NCBI GenBank assembly: GCA_902533695.1
Contig: CACAMV010000006.1
Span: 1-55,356 of the forward strand
Length of the DNA stretch: 55,356 bases
DNA from: an uncultured SAR116 cluster alpha proteobacterium
GTDB lineage: Bacteria; Pseudomonadota; Alphaproteobacteria; Puniceispirillales; Marisalimonadaceae
Reading direction: 5' to 3'
The position numbers and the translations under genes are program-made. The notes under the pieces are model-generated. The model was given only the letters and a program-made list of their open reading frames with translations, was not told the DNA's origin and made no database searches. How positions within the stretch are numbered: the stretch's first letter is position 1; every line of letters begins with the position of its first letter. Below are positions 18,242-26,109 of this stretch, in pieces.

Positions 18242-19564
18242 TTAATTGATTAATAAATTCAATATATCCTTAGCAAAAAACTTTTTTGGATTTTCTAAAA
18301 TTGAAGAAAGTTTTTTTGAAACATTCTCAGACAAAAGTGAAGTGGATTTAGCTTTTATTTTATTTTGTATAGTTTCATTTTCTATTTTATCTGATAAATT
18401 ATGTTTATTTTCAAAAACATTTGTATCATTTTTTATCCTTATTAAAGCCTCAGTATTAGACAAAGTTTCATTTGGTATAACCTCAACTTTATCTCTTGTT
18501 TTTATAAGGTTTGGATCAAAACACATTTTGTCATTGTAACTATCCAATCTTGCAGTATCAATTCCATGTAAAGACATAGCAGCTGTCAATCTGTAAGAAA
18601 ATTTAGACTCTAGTCCAGTTTTAGGGCTTTCTATATTACATACCTTTAACCATGAAGGTTGAGTTTCAATAGAAATTTTCTCAATAGATTCAGGGTTAAA
18701 ATTGTTTTTAATTTTTAATTCATCTAATGCTTCAAGAAACGCGTGCAGCCCATGACAGCAAGCATGAAATTTATACTTAATTTCTGGAAATAAATAATTA
18801 TTTCCTAAACCTTCTATAGCTTCATCAGGATATTTTTCATTCCAGCCATGTGTTTTAAGGAAGCCCTGTGAACACTCAATTCCATCCTCACAACTAATAA
18901 AACCTAACTTTGAAAGTTTTGCCGCTTCAATTCCATTTGATGCTGCAATACCAGCATGAAAAGGTTTTCCCATAGTTCCAAATTGTGATTTCAAACCAGA
19001 CGCTCTAGTTGAAACTATTCCAAACGCATTCTCAATTTGCTCTAAATTAAGCTTCAACAATTTTGAAGCAACAGCTGTAGCTCCAAAAGCTCCGCTGGTA
19101 GCAGTCTGATGGAATCCCTTATTATAGTGAGAATAACCAAGTATATGTCCTAATCGGGTAGAAACTTCTACCCCACACATATAAGCAAAAATCATTTCAT
19201 CTATAGTTGAGTTCAGCTCTTCTCCAATTGCTAGAGCAGTTGGAAAAGCGCTTGCGGTAGGATGCCCGGTAAATAGAAAATGAGTATCATCATAATCCAA
19301 AGCATGACCAATAGTGCCATTCACTAAAGCTGCATATTTTGAGGACATAGCTAGCCCATTACTAATAATTTTAGAGTTTCCACATGAACTTTCATCTTCA
19401 ACTAATTTAGTCACTATTTGAGAAACTGGTTCTTTTCTCCCTGCATAAGCAACTCCAGCCCAATCCAACATAGACATTCTTGAAAAAAAAATCATTTCTT
19501 CATTAAAATCATCTGCTTTTGCATTATACACAAACTCACTAAATTTTTTAGTCAATGAAACCAT
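18242..19564 (-). CDS. MmgE/PrpD family protein (copy B)
   Basis: This 440-residue protein has NGTIGHALDYDDTH at residues 82-95 and GFHQTATSGAFGA near 149. It sits inside the CoA-ester operon, 16 bases after the Meh-like gene and 9 bases before the CitE-like gene, so it is very likely co-expressed and acts on a related acid. From memory, itaconate catabolic clusters in Pseudomonas also carry an MmgE/PrpD gene next to the CoA-transferase and TRAP genes. Possible roles are dehydration or isomerisation of a C5 di- or tricarboxylate (citramalate, methylcitrate-type) or a decarboxylation. None can be chosen from sequence. Confidence 0.85.
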   Translation of the reverse strand: MVSLTKKFSEFVYNAKADDFNEEMIFFSRMSMLDWAGVAYAGRKEPVSQIVTKLVEDESSCGNSKIISNGLAMSSKYAALVNGTIGHALDYDDTHFLFTGHPTASAFPTALAIGEELNSTIDEMIFAYMCGVEVSTRLGHILGYSHYNKGFHQTATSGAFGATAVASKLLKLNLEQIENAFGIVSTRASGLKSQFGTMGKPFHAGIAASNGIEAAKLSKLGFISCEDGIECSQGFLKTHGWNEKYPDEAIEGLGNNYLFPEIKYKFHACCHGLHAFLEALDELKIKNNFNPESIEKISIETQPSWLKVCNIESPKTGLESKFSYRLTAAMSLHGIDTARLDSYNDKMCFDPNLIKTRDKVEVIPNETLSNTEALIRIKNDTNVFENKHNLSDKIENETIQNKIKAKSTSLLSENVSKKLSSILENPKKFFAKDILNLLIN

Positions 19565-19580
19565 TTGTAACTCCTATTAT

Positions 19581-20441
19581 CTAAAATTTTGCTTCAGCTT
19601 GCATTGTAACTCCAGCGCTTTCAGTTGCTCCCCAGCAACTTACTGAACCATCATCATTCTCTTTTGCGCCAATAATATATTCAGAATTTGCAAAAACCGG
19701 TGCCATAACTTTATGCGCAAAAGATTTTACAGTTTTGCCAGTCAATTTTTCTGCAGCTCTAAGAAGATAAGTAGCTTGTAAAGGTCCATGAACAATTAAG
19801 TCATGATAATTTTCTTCATTTACAGAATAAGGATGGTCGTAGTGAATTCTATGACCTACAAACCCTATAGCTGAGTATCTAAACAAAATAGTTGGATGCA
19901 TAAATATTTTCTCAACAAAGTCTGCGTTTTCAGGTATTGTGTTTGAAAACCCTGATCCACCTCCAGCTTTACTAACATCTCTATAAACAATATTATGTTT
20001 TTCATGAAGGGCTAAATTACCTTCTACCAAATAATCATATTCTGCAGTAACGAAACAAAGTAACCCTGTTCTTCCTTCTTTTAATTTTATATCTCCAACA
20101 GTAGATTTTTTTATTACCTTGTCACCAACTCTAATTGGACTAGAGACTTCAATCTGGCTTCCTGCCCACATTCTTCTGGGCAAGGGAACTGGAGGCAAAA
20201 ACTCTCCTCTTGCTGGATGAGAGTCAACTCCCAATTCGTCGTTTTTAACTAAATTCCATCCTAACATCCAATGCAAACCAGAAGTAACAGGTTCGCCTAA
20301 TTCAGGTTTACCTGGATCCATGTTTAAAGTTGCACGATATCTTTGCTCTACAATTGGGGTTACATAATCTGTGACAAGATCTTCCTTGCCTAACCATTTG
20401 TTTAAATGGTTTATATCAATTTTATCTGTATTTACTGACAT
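19581..20441 (-). CDS. FAS1-like/MaoC double hot-dog dehydratase, mesaconyl-C4-CoA hydratase (Meh)-like
   Basis: This 286-residue protein has an N-terminal hot-dog half (LHWMLGWNL, LPPVPLPRRMWAGSQIE) and a C-terminal half with GHRIHYDHPYS at 196-206 and LIVHGPLQATYLLRAAE. That combination is characteristic of mesaconyl-C4-CoA (3-methylfumaryl-CoA) hydratases, and from memory of the itaconyl-CoA hydratase type found in Pseudomonas. It is the first gene of the eight-gene run, after a 203-base divergent intergenic region. With the separate MaoC protein, the operon would carry two different hydratases, possibly for itaconyl- and mesaconyl-CoA. Confidence 0.83.
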   Translation of the reverse strand: MSVNTDKIDINHLNKWLGKEDLVTDYVTPIVEQRYRATLNMDPGKPELGEPVTSGLHWMLGWNLVKNDELGVDSHPARGEFLPPVPLPRRMWAGSQIEVSSPIRVGDKVIKKSTVGDIKLKEGRTGLLCFVTAEYDYLVEGNLALHEKHNIVYRDVSKAGGGSGFSNTIPENADFVEKIFMHPTILFRYSAIGFVGHRIHYDHPYSVNEENYHDLIVHGPLQATYLLRAAEKLTGKTVKSFAHKVMAPVFANSEYIIGAKENDDGSVSCWGATESAGVTMQAEAKF

Positions 20442-20519
20442 AATTAAATTCCTAAAATAAATTATAAATCAAACTTAATTTTAATCTGAAATCTTAACAA
20501 GAAAACCATAATTATTACT

Positions 20520-20535
20520 AGTGCAAAATTTCACT
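20520..20535. promoter_or_regulatory. Imperfect inverted repeat in the divergent Meh/enoyl-CoA hydratase promoter region
   Basis: AGTG-CAAAATTT-CACT is a 16-base partly symmetric element (outer AGTG/CACT arms perfect, 12 of 16 positions symmetric) near the middle of the 203-base gap 20442-20644. The gap separates the minus-strand C5-acid operon from the plus-strand hydratase/lyase operon. Such a position would let one regulator control both directions. The rest of the gap is very AT-rich, with several TATAAT-like hexamers but no unambiguous promoter. Confidence 0.25.
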
Positions 20536-20644
20536 TATTTTATAAAATTTATGTTTCTAAATCAGAAAAAAAATTATAATTTCTTTTTCTATTATAAAAC
20601 AAAAATGTAAACTAAGTTAAACCAAATCATATGCGGAAAATAAA

Positions 20645-21433
20645 ATGAAAGATATAATTTTGTATAAAATTGATAAAAGAGGCTTGGCAGAAGTTAAACT
20701 GAACCGCCCTGAAAAGAATAATGCATATAATTCTGATATGATAAATCAATTAATAGATGTTTTTAAAAAACTAAATTTAGATCAATCTGTAAGAGTTGTA
20801 ACTATTAGCGGAAATGGAAAACATTTTCAAGCTGGGGCAGATCTTGAATGGCTTAAATCAATAGGGAAATTAAGCCCTGAAAAAAATTATGAAATATCAA
20901 AAAATACAGCTGAAGCCATTAGAGGCTTAACTCTTTTTCCTAAACCAGTAATATCTATAATACATGGTGGTTGTTTTGGAGGAGGAACAGGCATTGCTGC
21001 TGCATCAGATATTGTTTTAGCATCAAAAAACTCAATCTTTTCTATATCTGAAGCAAGATGGGGTGTAACGGCAGGAATAATAATACCTCATTTAAACAAA
21101 TCAATTCAACTAAGAAACGTTAGAAGATATGCCTTAACATGTGAAAGGTTTGACGCCTATGAAGCCAAAAGAATTGGTTTGGTACATGAAGTGTTTGAAG
21201 AACATGAAATTGATGAAAAGAAAAATATGATCATCGAACAATTATTATTATCCGAACCTAAAGCTGTTGCTTTAACAAAAAAAAGAAGTTTAATAGAAGC
21301 AGGCTTGGTGTTAAGTGATGAAAAATTTCATGAATTAGTTCAAGAACATTCTGAAAAAAGAATGACTGATGAAGCCTACGAGGGATTAATGAGTTTTACC
21401 GAAAAAAGAAACCCCAACTGGTATAAATCCTAA
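20645..21433 (+). CDS. Enoyl-CoA hydratase/isomerase family protein (methylglutaconyl-CoA hydratase-like)
   Basis: This 262-residue crotonase-fold protein has the oxyanion-hole segments FQAGADL at 61-67 and GGCFGGGTG at 108-116. At the position of the first catalytic Glu of rat enoyl-CoA hydratase it has Gly116, while the second Glu is kept (SEARWG, Glu136). The SEARWGVTAGIIIPHL stretch resembles methylglutaconyl-CoA hydratases (LiuC/AUH-like), though the assignment is uncertain. It heads an operon with the lyase (10-base gap) and the PaaI-like thioesterase, divergent from the C5-acid operon. Confidence 0.83.
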   Translation: MKDIILYKIDKRGLAEVKLNRPEKNNAYNSDMINQLIDVFKKLNLDQSVRVVTISGNGKHFQAGADLEWLKSIGKLSPEKNYEISKNTAEAIRGLTLFPKPVISIIHGGCFGGGTGIAAASDIVLASKNSIFSISEARWGVTAGIIIPHLNKSIQLRNVRRYALTCERFDAYEAKRIGLVHEVFEEHEIDEKKNMIIEQLLLSEPKAVALTKKRSLIEAGLVLSDEKFHELVQEHSEKRMTDEAYEGLMSFTEKRNPNWYKS

Positions 21434-21443
21434 GAGTTTTATT

Positions 21444-22790
21444 ATGCCAGCTTTAGTTACAAATTCTAAAATATGGGGGGAGATGTTTGGCACCAAAGAA
21501 ATGCATGATATTTTTTCTGACGAAACAACAGTTCAATTATATTTAGATGTAGAAGCTGCACTTGCAAGGGCTCAATCTAAATTAGGAATAATACCAAAAG
21601 AAGCCGGAGAAAAAATTTCACATGCTGCTAATATTAAATTGATTGATTGGGATACCTTAAAAAAACGGACTGAGATTGTTGGGTACCCAATTTTACCAAT
21701 TGTAGAACAATTAAGTAAAAATGTTGCTGATGAATATGGTCAATATTGTCACTGGGGTGCTACAACACAAGATATAATGGACACTGCAGATGTTTTGCAA
21801 ATGAAAAAAGGGTTGAATTTGCTCTCTATGGATTTAAAGGCCATAGCAAATGCTTTATCTAAAATTGTTAAAAAATATATAAACACACCCATGGCAGGAC
21901 GTACACACCTTCAACACGCATTACCAATTCCATTTGGTTATAAAGCTGCCACATGGTTATCTGGTATAGATAGACATATTCAAAGATTAGATGAAATTAA
22001 AATTAGATTATTTAATATTTCTTTTTTTGGTGCTGCAGGGACACTTGCTTCCCTTGGTGAAAGAGATGGGTTAAACACACAAATTGAATTAGCAAAAGAA
22101 CTTAATTTAAAAGTTCCCGATGTTAGTTGGCACTCCATAAGAGATAATTTTTGTGAAACAACTGGTTGGTTGGCTTTAGTAGGATCTTCATTAGGTAAAA
22201 TCGCATATGACGTTATGTTAATGATGCAAACAGAAACACAAGAGGTCTCTGAACCTTTTCTTCATGGGAGAGGTTCATCTTCAACAATGCCACAAAAACG
22301 CAATCCAATATCATCAGAAGTAATACTAGCTTGTTCAAAAATTTTGAGGGAATATCACTCTTCAATGCTAGATGCTATGGTTCTTGATCATGAAAGAGCT
22401 ACAGGTCAATGGCATGTAGAATGGTCGTCTATCCCAAATGCATTTATAATTTCATCAGCATCATTAAGCTCTGCAAAATTCCTTTTAGATGGACTAAAAG
22501 TTTCTCCTAAAAATATGAAAGAAAATATGGATAAAACTAAAGGTTTGATTGTTGCTGAGTCCGTAATGATGTCTTTAGCCCCCTATATGGGAAGGCAGGT
22601 TGCTCATGATTTAGTTTACGATTGTTGCAGAAAATCTTTGAAAGATGGTGAGTCTTTTTTAGATTCTCTTTTATCCATAAAAGAAATTTCAAATATATTT
22701 GATAAAAAGAAATTAAAAAACATAATCAATCCAAAAAATTATCTGGGAGCGTCCGTGTCCATGGCTCAAAAGCTTTTAGAAAAGAGATAA
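21444..22790 (+). CDS. Fumarase/aspartase superfamily lyase, 3-carboxymuconate cycloisomerase-like
   Basis: This 448-residue protein carries the three superfamily signature blocks: HWGATTQDI (103-111), AGRTHLQHA (151-159) and the SS-loop SSSTMPQKRNP (278-288). The following HERATGQWHVEWSSIP is typical of 3-carboxy-cis,cis-muconate lactonising enzymes (PcaB) and related lyases rather than of purine-pathway adenylosuccinate lyase. PcaB would link to the pcaGH genes 16 kb away. However, its direct neighbours are a crotonase and a PaaI-like thioesterase, which suggest a C-N or C-O lyase in an acid degradation route. Both readings stay open. Confidence 0.8.
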   Translation: MPALVTNSKIWGEMFGTKEMHDIFSDETTVQLYLDVEAALARAQSKLGIIPKEAGEKISHAANIKLIDWDTLKKRTEIVGYPILPIVEQLSKNVADEYGQYCHWGATTQDIMDTADVLQMKKGLNLLSMDLKAIANALSKIVKKYINTPMAGRTHLQHALPIPFGYKAATWLSGIDRHIQRLDEIKIRLFNISFFGAAGTLASLGERDGLNTQIELAKELNLKVPDVSWHSIRDNFCETTGWLALVGSSLGKIAYDVMLMMQTETQEVSEPFLHGRGSSSTMPQKRNPISSEVILACSKILREYHSSMLDAMVLDHERATGQWHVEWSSIPNAFIISSASLSSAKFLLDGLKVSPKNMKENMDKTKGLIVAESVMMSLAPYMGRQVAHDLVYDCCRKSLKDGESFLDSLLSIKEISNIFDKKKLKNIINPKNYLGASVSMAQKLLEKR

Positions 22791-22805
22791 TCAAATAGTC
22801 TGTTA

Positions 22806-23222
22806 ATGAAAATCTTAATGCCTAAAAATGAACTAGAGATATTTATGGAAAAGGAGTTTCCCCAATTAAGCAAAAGTTTTAAAATATTAAATCTAGATTT
22901 AGGTTCGATTTCTATTGAAATGAATATTAGAAATGAACACCTTAGACCTGGCAATACCATATCTGGACCTACTATGTTTTTGCTTGCAGATATAAGTTTC
23001 TATTTAGTAACACTTAGCTTGATAGGCCCTAAAAGTTTAACTGTTACAACTAATTGCTCTATAAATTTTTTAAGAAAACCAAAAAACCATAACCTAACTA
23101 GCAAAGCAAGAATTTTGAAAATTGGAAAAACATTAAGTGTTGGTGATGTATTGATATACTCTATAGACGAAACTAAACCAGTAGCACATGCCTCTTTAAC
23201 TTATTCAATTCCAAAAAATTAA
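22806..23222 (+). CDS. PaaI/hotdog thioesterase-like protein
   Basis: This 138-residue hot-dog protein has the PaaI-type pattern HLRPGNTISGPTMFLLADISFYLVTLS followed by a central helix and TNCSINFLRKP, KIGKTLSVGDVLIYS. The usual HGG near the active site is replaced by PGNTISGP, and an Asp lies in LLADIS. It would hydrolyse an acyl-CoA, perhaps to relieve CoA sequestration. It follows the lyase by 15 bases and ends the plus-strand operon, converging on fghA with an 8-base gap. An alternative start at 22818 is possible. Confidence 0.72.
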   Translation: MKILMPKNELEIFMEKEFPQLSKSFKILNLDLGSISIEMNIRNEHLRPGNTISGPTMFLLADISFYLVTLSLIGPKSLTVTTNCSINFLRKPKNHNLTSKARILKIGKTLSVGDVLIYSIDETKPVAHASLTYSIPKN

Positions 23223-23230
23223 AATCTTTT

Positions 23231-24055
23231 TTAAATTCTATCCCTGTGCCAATTCAGATGATCTGTCATAAAAGTAGATATAAAATAGTATGAATGATCA
23301 TAATTAGGCTGCATTCTTAATTCCAAATTGATAGATGTTTTTTCACAAACTTTAGATAACAACCAAGGTCTTAAACCTTCATCCAAAAAACTATCAGCTT
23401 CACCTTGATCAATCAAAATTTCTGGAAAAGTAAATCCTTTGTTAATTAGTGCTACGCTATCATAATTTAACCAATTCTCTTTATTTTTACCCAGATACTT
23501 TTCATACGCTGCACTAGACCAACTTGCTGATGAAGGTTCCACTATTGGTGCAAAAGCTGAACAACTTTTATATTTTCTTGGATTTCTTAATGACATAATT
23601 AACGCCCCATGACCTCCCATTGAATGACCAAAAATACTTTGTCTGGACATATCAAGATCAAAATTAGATTCAATAATTTTAGGAAGCTCTATGGTTATGT
23701 AACTATACATATTGTAGTTTTTATAGTACGGATCTTGTGTGGCATCTAGATAAAATCCGGCACCAGATCCAAATTGCCAATTATCCTTTTCATCAGGAAC
23801 ATGTCCCCCTCTGGGACTTGTATCTGGACATATAATTGCAAGACCTAGATCTGCTGCTTTTTTTCTATACTCACCCTTTTCCATAACATTTTGATGAGTA
23901 CAGGTTAAACCTGACAAAAACCAAAGAACTGGTGCGTTTTTATAATTAGGTGGTAAAAAAACAGCAAAATTCATCTCACAATTATTAATTTCTGACTTGT
24001 GAGAATATACCAATTGTTGCCCGCCAAAAGAAAAAAATTCCGCTATTTTCTTCAT
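23231..24055 (-). CDS. fghA: S-formylglutathione hydrolase
   Basis: This 274-residue alpha/beta hydrolase of the esterase D family has the nucleophile Ser145 in GHSMGGHGAL, an Asp in DQGEADSFL near 222 and His in NYDHSYYF near 255. LWFLSGLTCTHQN near 45 is the family's characteristic oxyanion loop. It converts S-formylglutathione to formate and glutathione, the second step of glutathione-linked formaldehyde oxidation. Its ATG overlaps the stop of adhC by one base (TAATG), so the pair is translationally coupled. Confidence 0.93.
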   Translation of the reverse strand: MKKIAEFFSFGGQQLVYSHKSEINNCEMNFAVFLPPNYKNAPVLWFLSGLTCTHQNVMEKGEYRKKAADLGLAIICPDTSPRGGHVPDEKDNWQFGSGAGFYLDATQDPYYKNYNMYSYITIELPKIIESNFDLDMSRQSIFGHSMGGHGALIMSLRNPRKYKSCSAFAPIVEPSSASWSSAAYEKYLGKNKENWLNYDSVALINKGFTFPEILIDQGEADSFLDEGLRPWLLSKVCEKTSINLELRMQPNYDHSYYFISTFMTDHLNWHRDRI

Positions 24056-25164
24056 TAAAATATTACTACTGATCTAATTGACTCGCCTTTATGCATGAGA
24101 TCAAAACCTGTATTAATTTCATCTAAACTCAAAGTATGAGTGATCATAGGATCTATATCAATTTTACCTTGAAGATACCAATCAACAATTTTCGGAACAT
24201 CTGTACGACCACGAGCTCCTCCAAAAGCAGTCCCCTTCCAACTTCTTCCAGTAACAAGTTGAAAAGGTCTGGTAGATATTTCTTTACCTGCTCCTGCAAC
24301 TCCAATGATAATACTTTCGCCCCAACCTTTATGAGCACATTCTAAAGCTTGACGCATGACATCAACGTTACCTATACACTCAAAGGAATAATCTGCTCCG
24401 CCATTAGTCATTTCTATAAGGTGATTTACCAAATCATCTTTAACATCATTGGGGTTTACAAAATGAGTCATGCCAAATTTTTTCCCCCATTCTTCTTTTG
24501 ATCTATTGGTATCTACACCAACTATCATATTTGCCCCAATCATCCTTAAACCTTGGATGACATTAAGACCAATTCCTCCAAGTCCAAAAACTACTGCTTT
24601 GCAACCGGCTTCAGCTTTAGCTGTGTTTGTGACTGCCCCTATTCCAGTTGTAACACCGCACCCTATATAACAAATTTTATCAAAAGGGGCTGATTTATTA
24701 ACTTTTGCGAGAGCAATCTCTGGAACAACTGTATGGTTAGAAAATGTCGATGTGCCCATATAGTGAAGTATAGATTTTCCATTTATAGAAAATCTACTTG
24801 TCCCATCTGGCATTACTCCTTGGCCTTGAGTAGTTCGGATGGCCTGACACAAATTTGTTTTAGGATGAAGACAATATTCGCACTGCCTACATTCTGGTGT
24901 ATATAAGGGTATTACATGATCACCTTCCTTTAAAGAAGAGACACCCTTACCTACTTCTTTTACCACTCCTGCTCCTTCATGACCTAAAATAGCAGGGAAC
25001 ATACCCTCTGGATCAGCTCCTGATAAGGTAAATTCATCCGTATGACAAATACCAGTTGCCTTTATTTCAACTAGAACCTCACCTTCTCTTGGAGCATCAA
25101 GTTCAACTTCCATTATTTCAAGTGGTTTACCTGCTGCAACTGCAACTGCTGCTCTAGTTTTCAT
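24055..25164 (-). CDS. adhC/frmA: S-(hydroxymethyl)glutathione dehydrogenase (class III alcohol dehydrogenase)
   Basis: This 369-residue zinc alcohol dehydrogenase matches class III throughout. Catalytic zinc ligands are Cys40, His62/Glu63 and a later Cys in YIGCGVTTG. The structural zinc cysteines are 92, 95, 98 and 106, and the NAD site is [12 protein letters not shown]. It oxidises the spontaneous formaldehyde-glutathione adduct. A good Shine-Dalgarno (AAGGGGAG) precedes the ATG. It forms a coupled pair with fghA and is divergent from an enoyl-CoA hydratase gene across 126 bases holding a symmetric element. The pair implies that formaldehyde is produced in this cell, for example by demethylation reactions. 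Confidence 0.95.
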   Translation of the reverse strand: MKTRAAVAVAAGKPLEIMEVELDAPREGEVLVEIKATGICHTDEFTLSGADPEGMFPAILGHEGAGVVKEVGKGVSSLKEGDHVIPLYTPECRQCEYCLHPKTNLCQAIRTTQGQGVMPDGTSRFSINGKSILHYMGTSTFSNHTVVPEIALAKVNKSAPFDKICYIGCGVTTGIGAVTNTAKAEAGCKAVVFGLGGIGLNVIQGLRMIGANMIVGVDTNRSKEEWGKKFGMTHFVNPNDVKDDLVNHLIEMTNGGADYSFECIGNVDVMRQALECAHKGWGESIIIGVAGAGKEISTRPFQLVTGRSWKGTAFGGARGRTDVPKIVDWYLQGKIDIDPMITHTLSLDEINTGFDLMHKGESIRSVVIF

Positions 25165-25207
25165 AATTGATCTCCCCTTAATAAAAAAATATTTTTTATT
25201 TATTAGT

Positions 25208-25240
25208 TTGCAATTATGATTTAAAAATCATGACTTGCAA
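25208..25240. promoter_or_regulatory. Symmetric candidate operator between adhC and the crotonase/CaiB operon
   Basis: The divergent gap contains TTGCAA (25208-25213), a perfect 7-bp inverted repeat ATGATTT-AA-AAATCAT (25216-25231) and a second TTGCAA (25235-25240). TTGCAA is itself palindromic, and the two copies lie 13 and 14 bases from the centre of the inner repeat. The nested symmetry suggests a dimer- or tetramer-binding site controlling adhC-fghA and/or the 25291-27321 operon. The inner repeat is A/T-rich, so chance cannot be excluded. Confidence 0.4.
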
Positions 25241-25290
25241 CATTTTTTAGTATATAAAATTTTAAAAAAATTTCTTTAGGAGTTGTATAA

Positions 25291-26100
25291 ATGAGTTTTG
25301 TTGAAACTGAAATTAATGGGCAGATCATTACAATAAGATTGAATCGTCCGGAAAGATTAAATGCACTTAGCACAGTTATTAGAGAAGGTATGGCTAAAGC
25401 TTTTACCCGTTTTGATAAAGATGAAAACTTAGAAGTCGCCATTTTAACTGGAACAGGAAGAGGGTTTTGTGCTGGTGAAGACATGAAGGAATCAGTTGAA
25501 AGAGGAATTGCTGGATCTCCAAAAGAAATGGTTGAAAAAAATTTAGTGAATCCGTTTCAAAATGGAACACTTCAAAAACCTGTAATTGCTGCTGTAAATG
25601 GTTTTGCGATGGGTGGTGGATTTATGCTTGTTGAAAGAACAGATTTAAGGATTGCTGTTAAAGATGCTGTTTTCGAAATGTCTGAAGCAAAGCGCTGGCT
25701 GCTTGGAGGTTACAATCACGGTCACTACGGAAATTTACCTCACCCCATAGCAACTGAAATGGCTTTTGGGTATAGAATTTCAGCCGAAAGAATGTATCAA
25801 GTAGGCTTTGTCAATCGATTGGTGGATGAAAAAGATTTAATGAGTGAAGCCAACTCCATGGCAGAACATTTGTTAACACTTCCGCCAGCAGCAAGAGTTA
25901 ACACACTCTATATGATGAAACATATGGCTCCAAAAATTCCTACTAACATTTCAGACTTAGCGGAAAAACTTCATCTTCATGGAGACACAGAAGATAGAAT
26001 GGAAAGCAGAAGGGCTTTTGCAGAAAAAAGAAAGCCTAATTATAATGGGTGGTTAAATTCAGAAGATCGTTATAACCTTCCAAAATTAGAAGAAAAATAG
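25291..26100 (+). CDS. Atypical enoyl-CoA hydratase/isomerase family protein
   Basis: This 269-residue crotonase-fold protein has FCAGEDM at 59-65 and GFAMGGG at 104-110 forming the oxyanion hole. At the first catalytic Glu position it has Met112 (GGGFML); Glu132 in FEMSEAKRW is kept. A distinctive YNHGHYGNLPH loop follows, where normal hydratases have the GxxPGxGGTQR loop, so the reaction may differ (isomerase, hydrolase or lyase). AGGAG precedes the ATG. It is co-transcribed with the CaiB/BaiF enzyme 9 bases downstream, reminiscent of carnitine-type CoA-transferase plus crotonase pairs. Confidence 0.82.
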   Translation: MSFVETEINGQIITIRLNRPERLNALSTVIREGMAKAFTRFDKDENLEVAILTGTGRGFCAGEDMKESVERGIAGSPKEMVEKNLVNPFQNGTLQKPVIAAVNGFAMGGGFMLVERTDLRIAVKDAVFEMSEAKRWLLGGYNHGHYGNLPHPIATEMAFGYRISAERMYQVGFVNRLVDEKDLMSEANSMAEHLLTLPPAARVNTLYMMKHMAPKIPTNISDLAEKLHLHGDTEDRMESRRAFAEKRKPNYNGWLNSEDRYNLPKLEEK

Positions 26101-26109
26101 AGGCATGAA

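Noticed and set aside
25221-25484. Minus-strand 87-aa ORF overlapping the crotonase start
   Set aside because: It runs antisense through the well-supported crotonase gene and its translation shows no family pattern.
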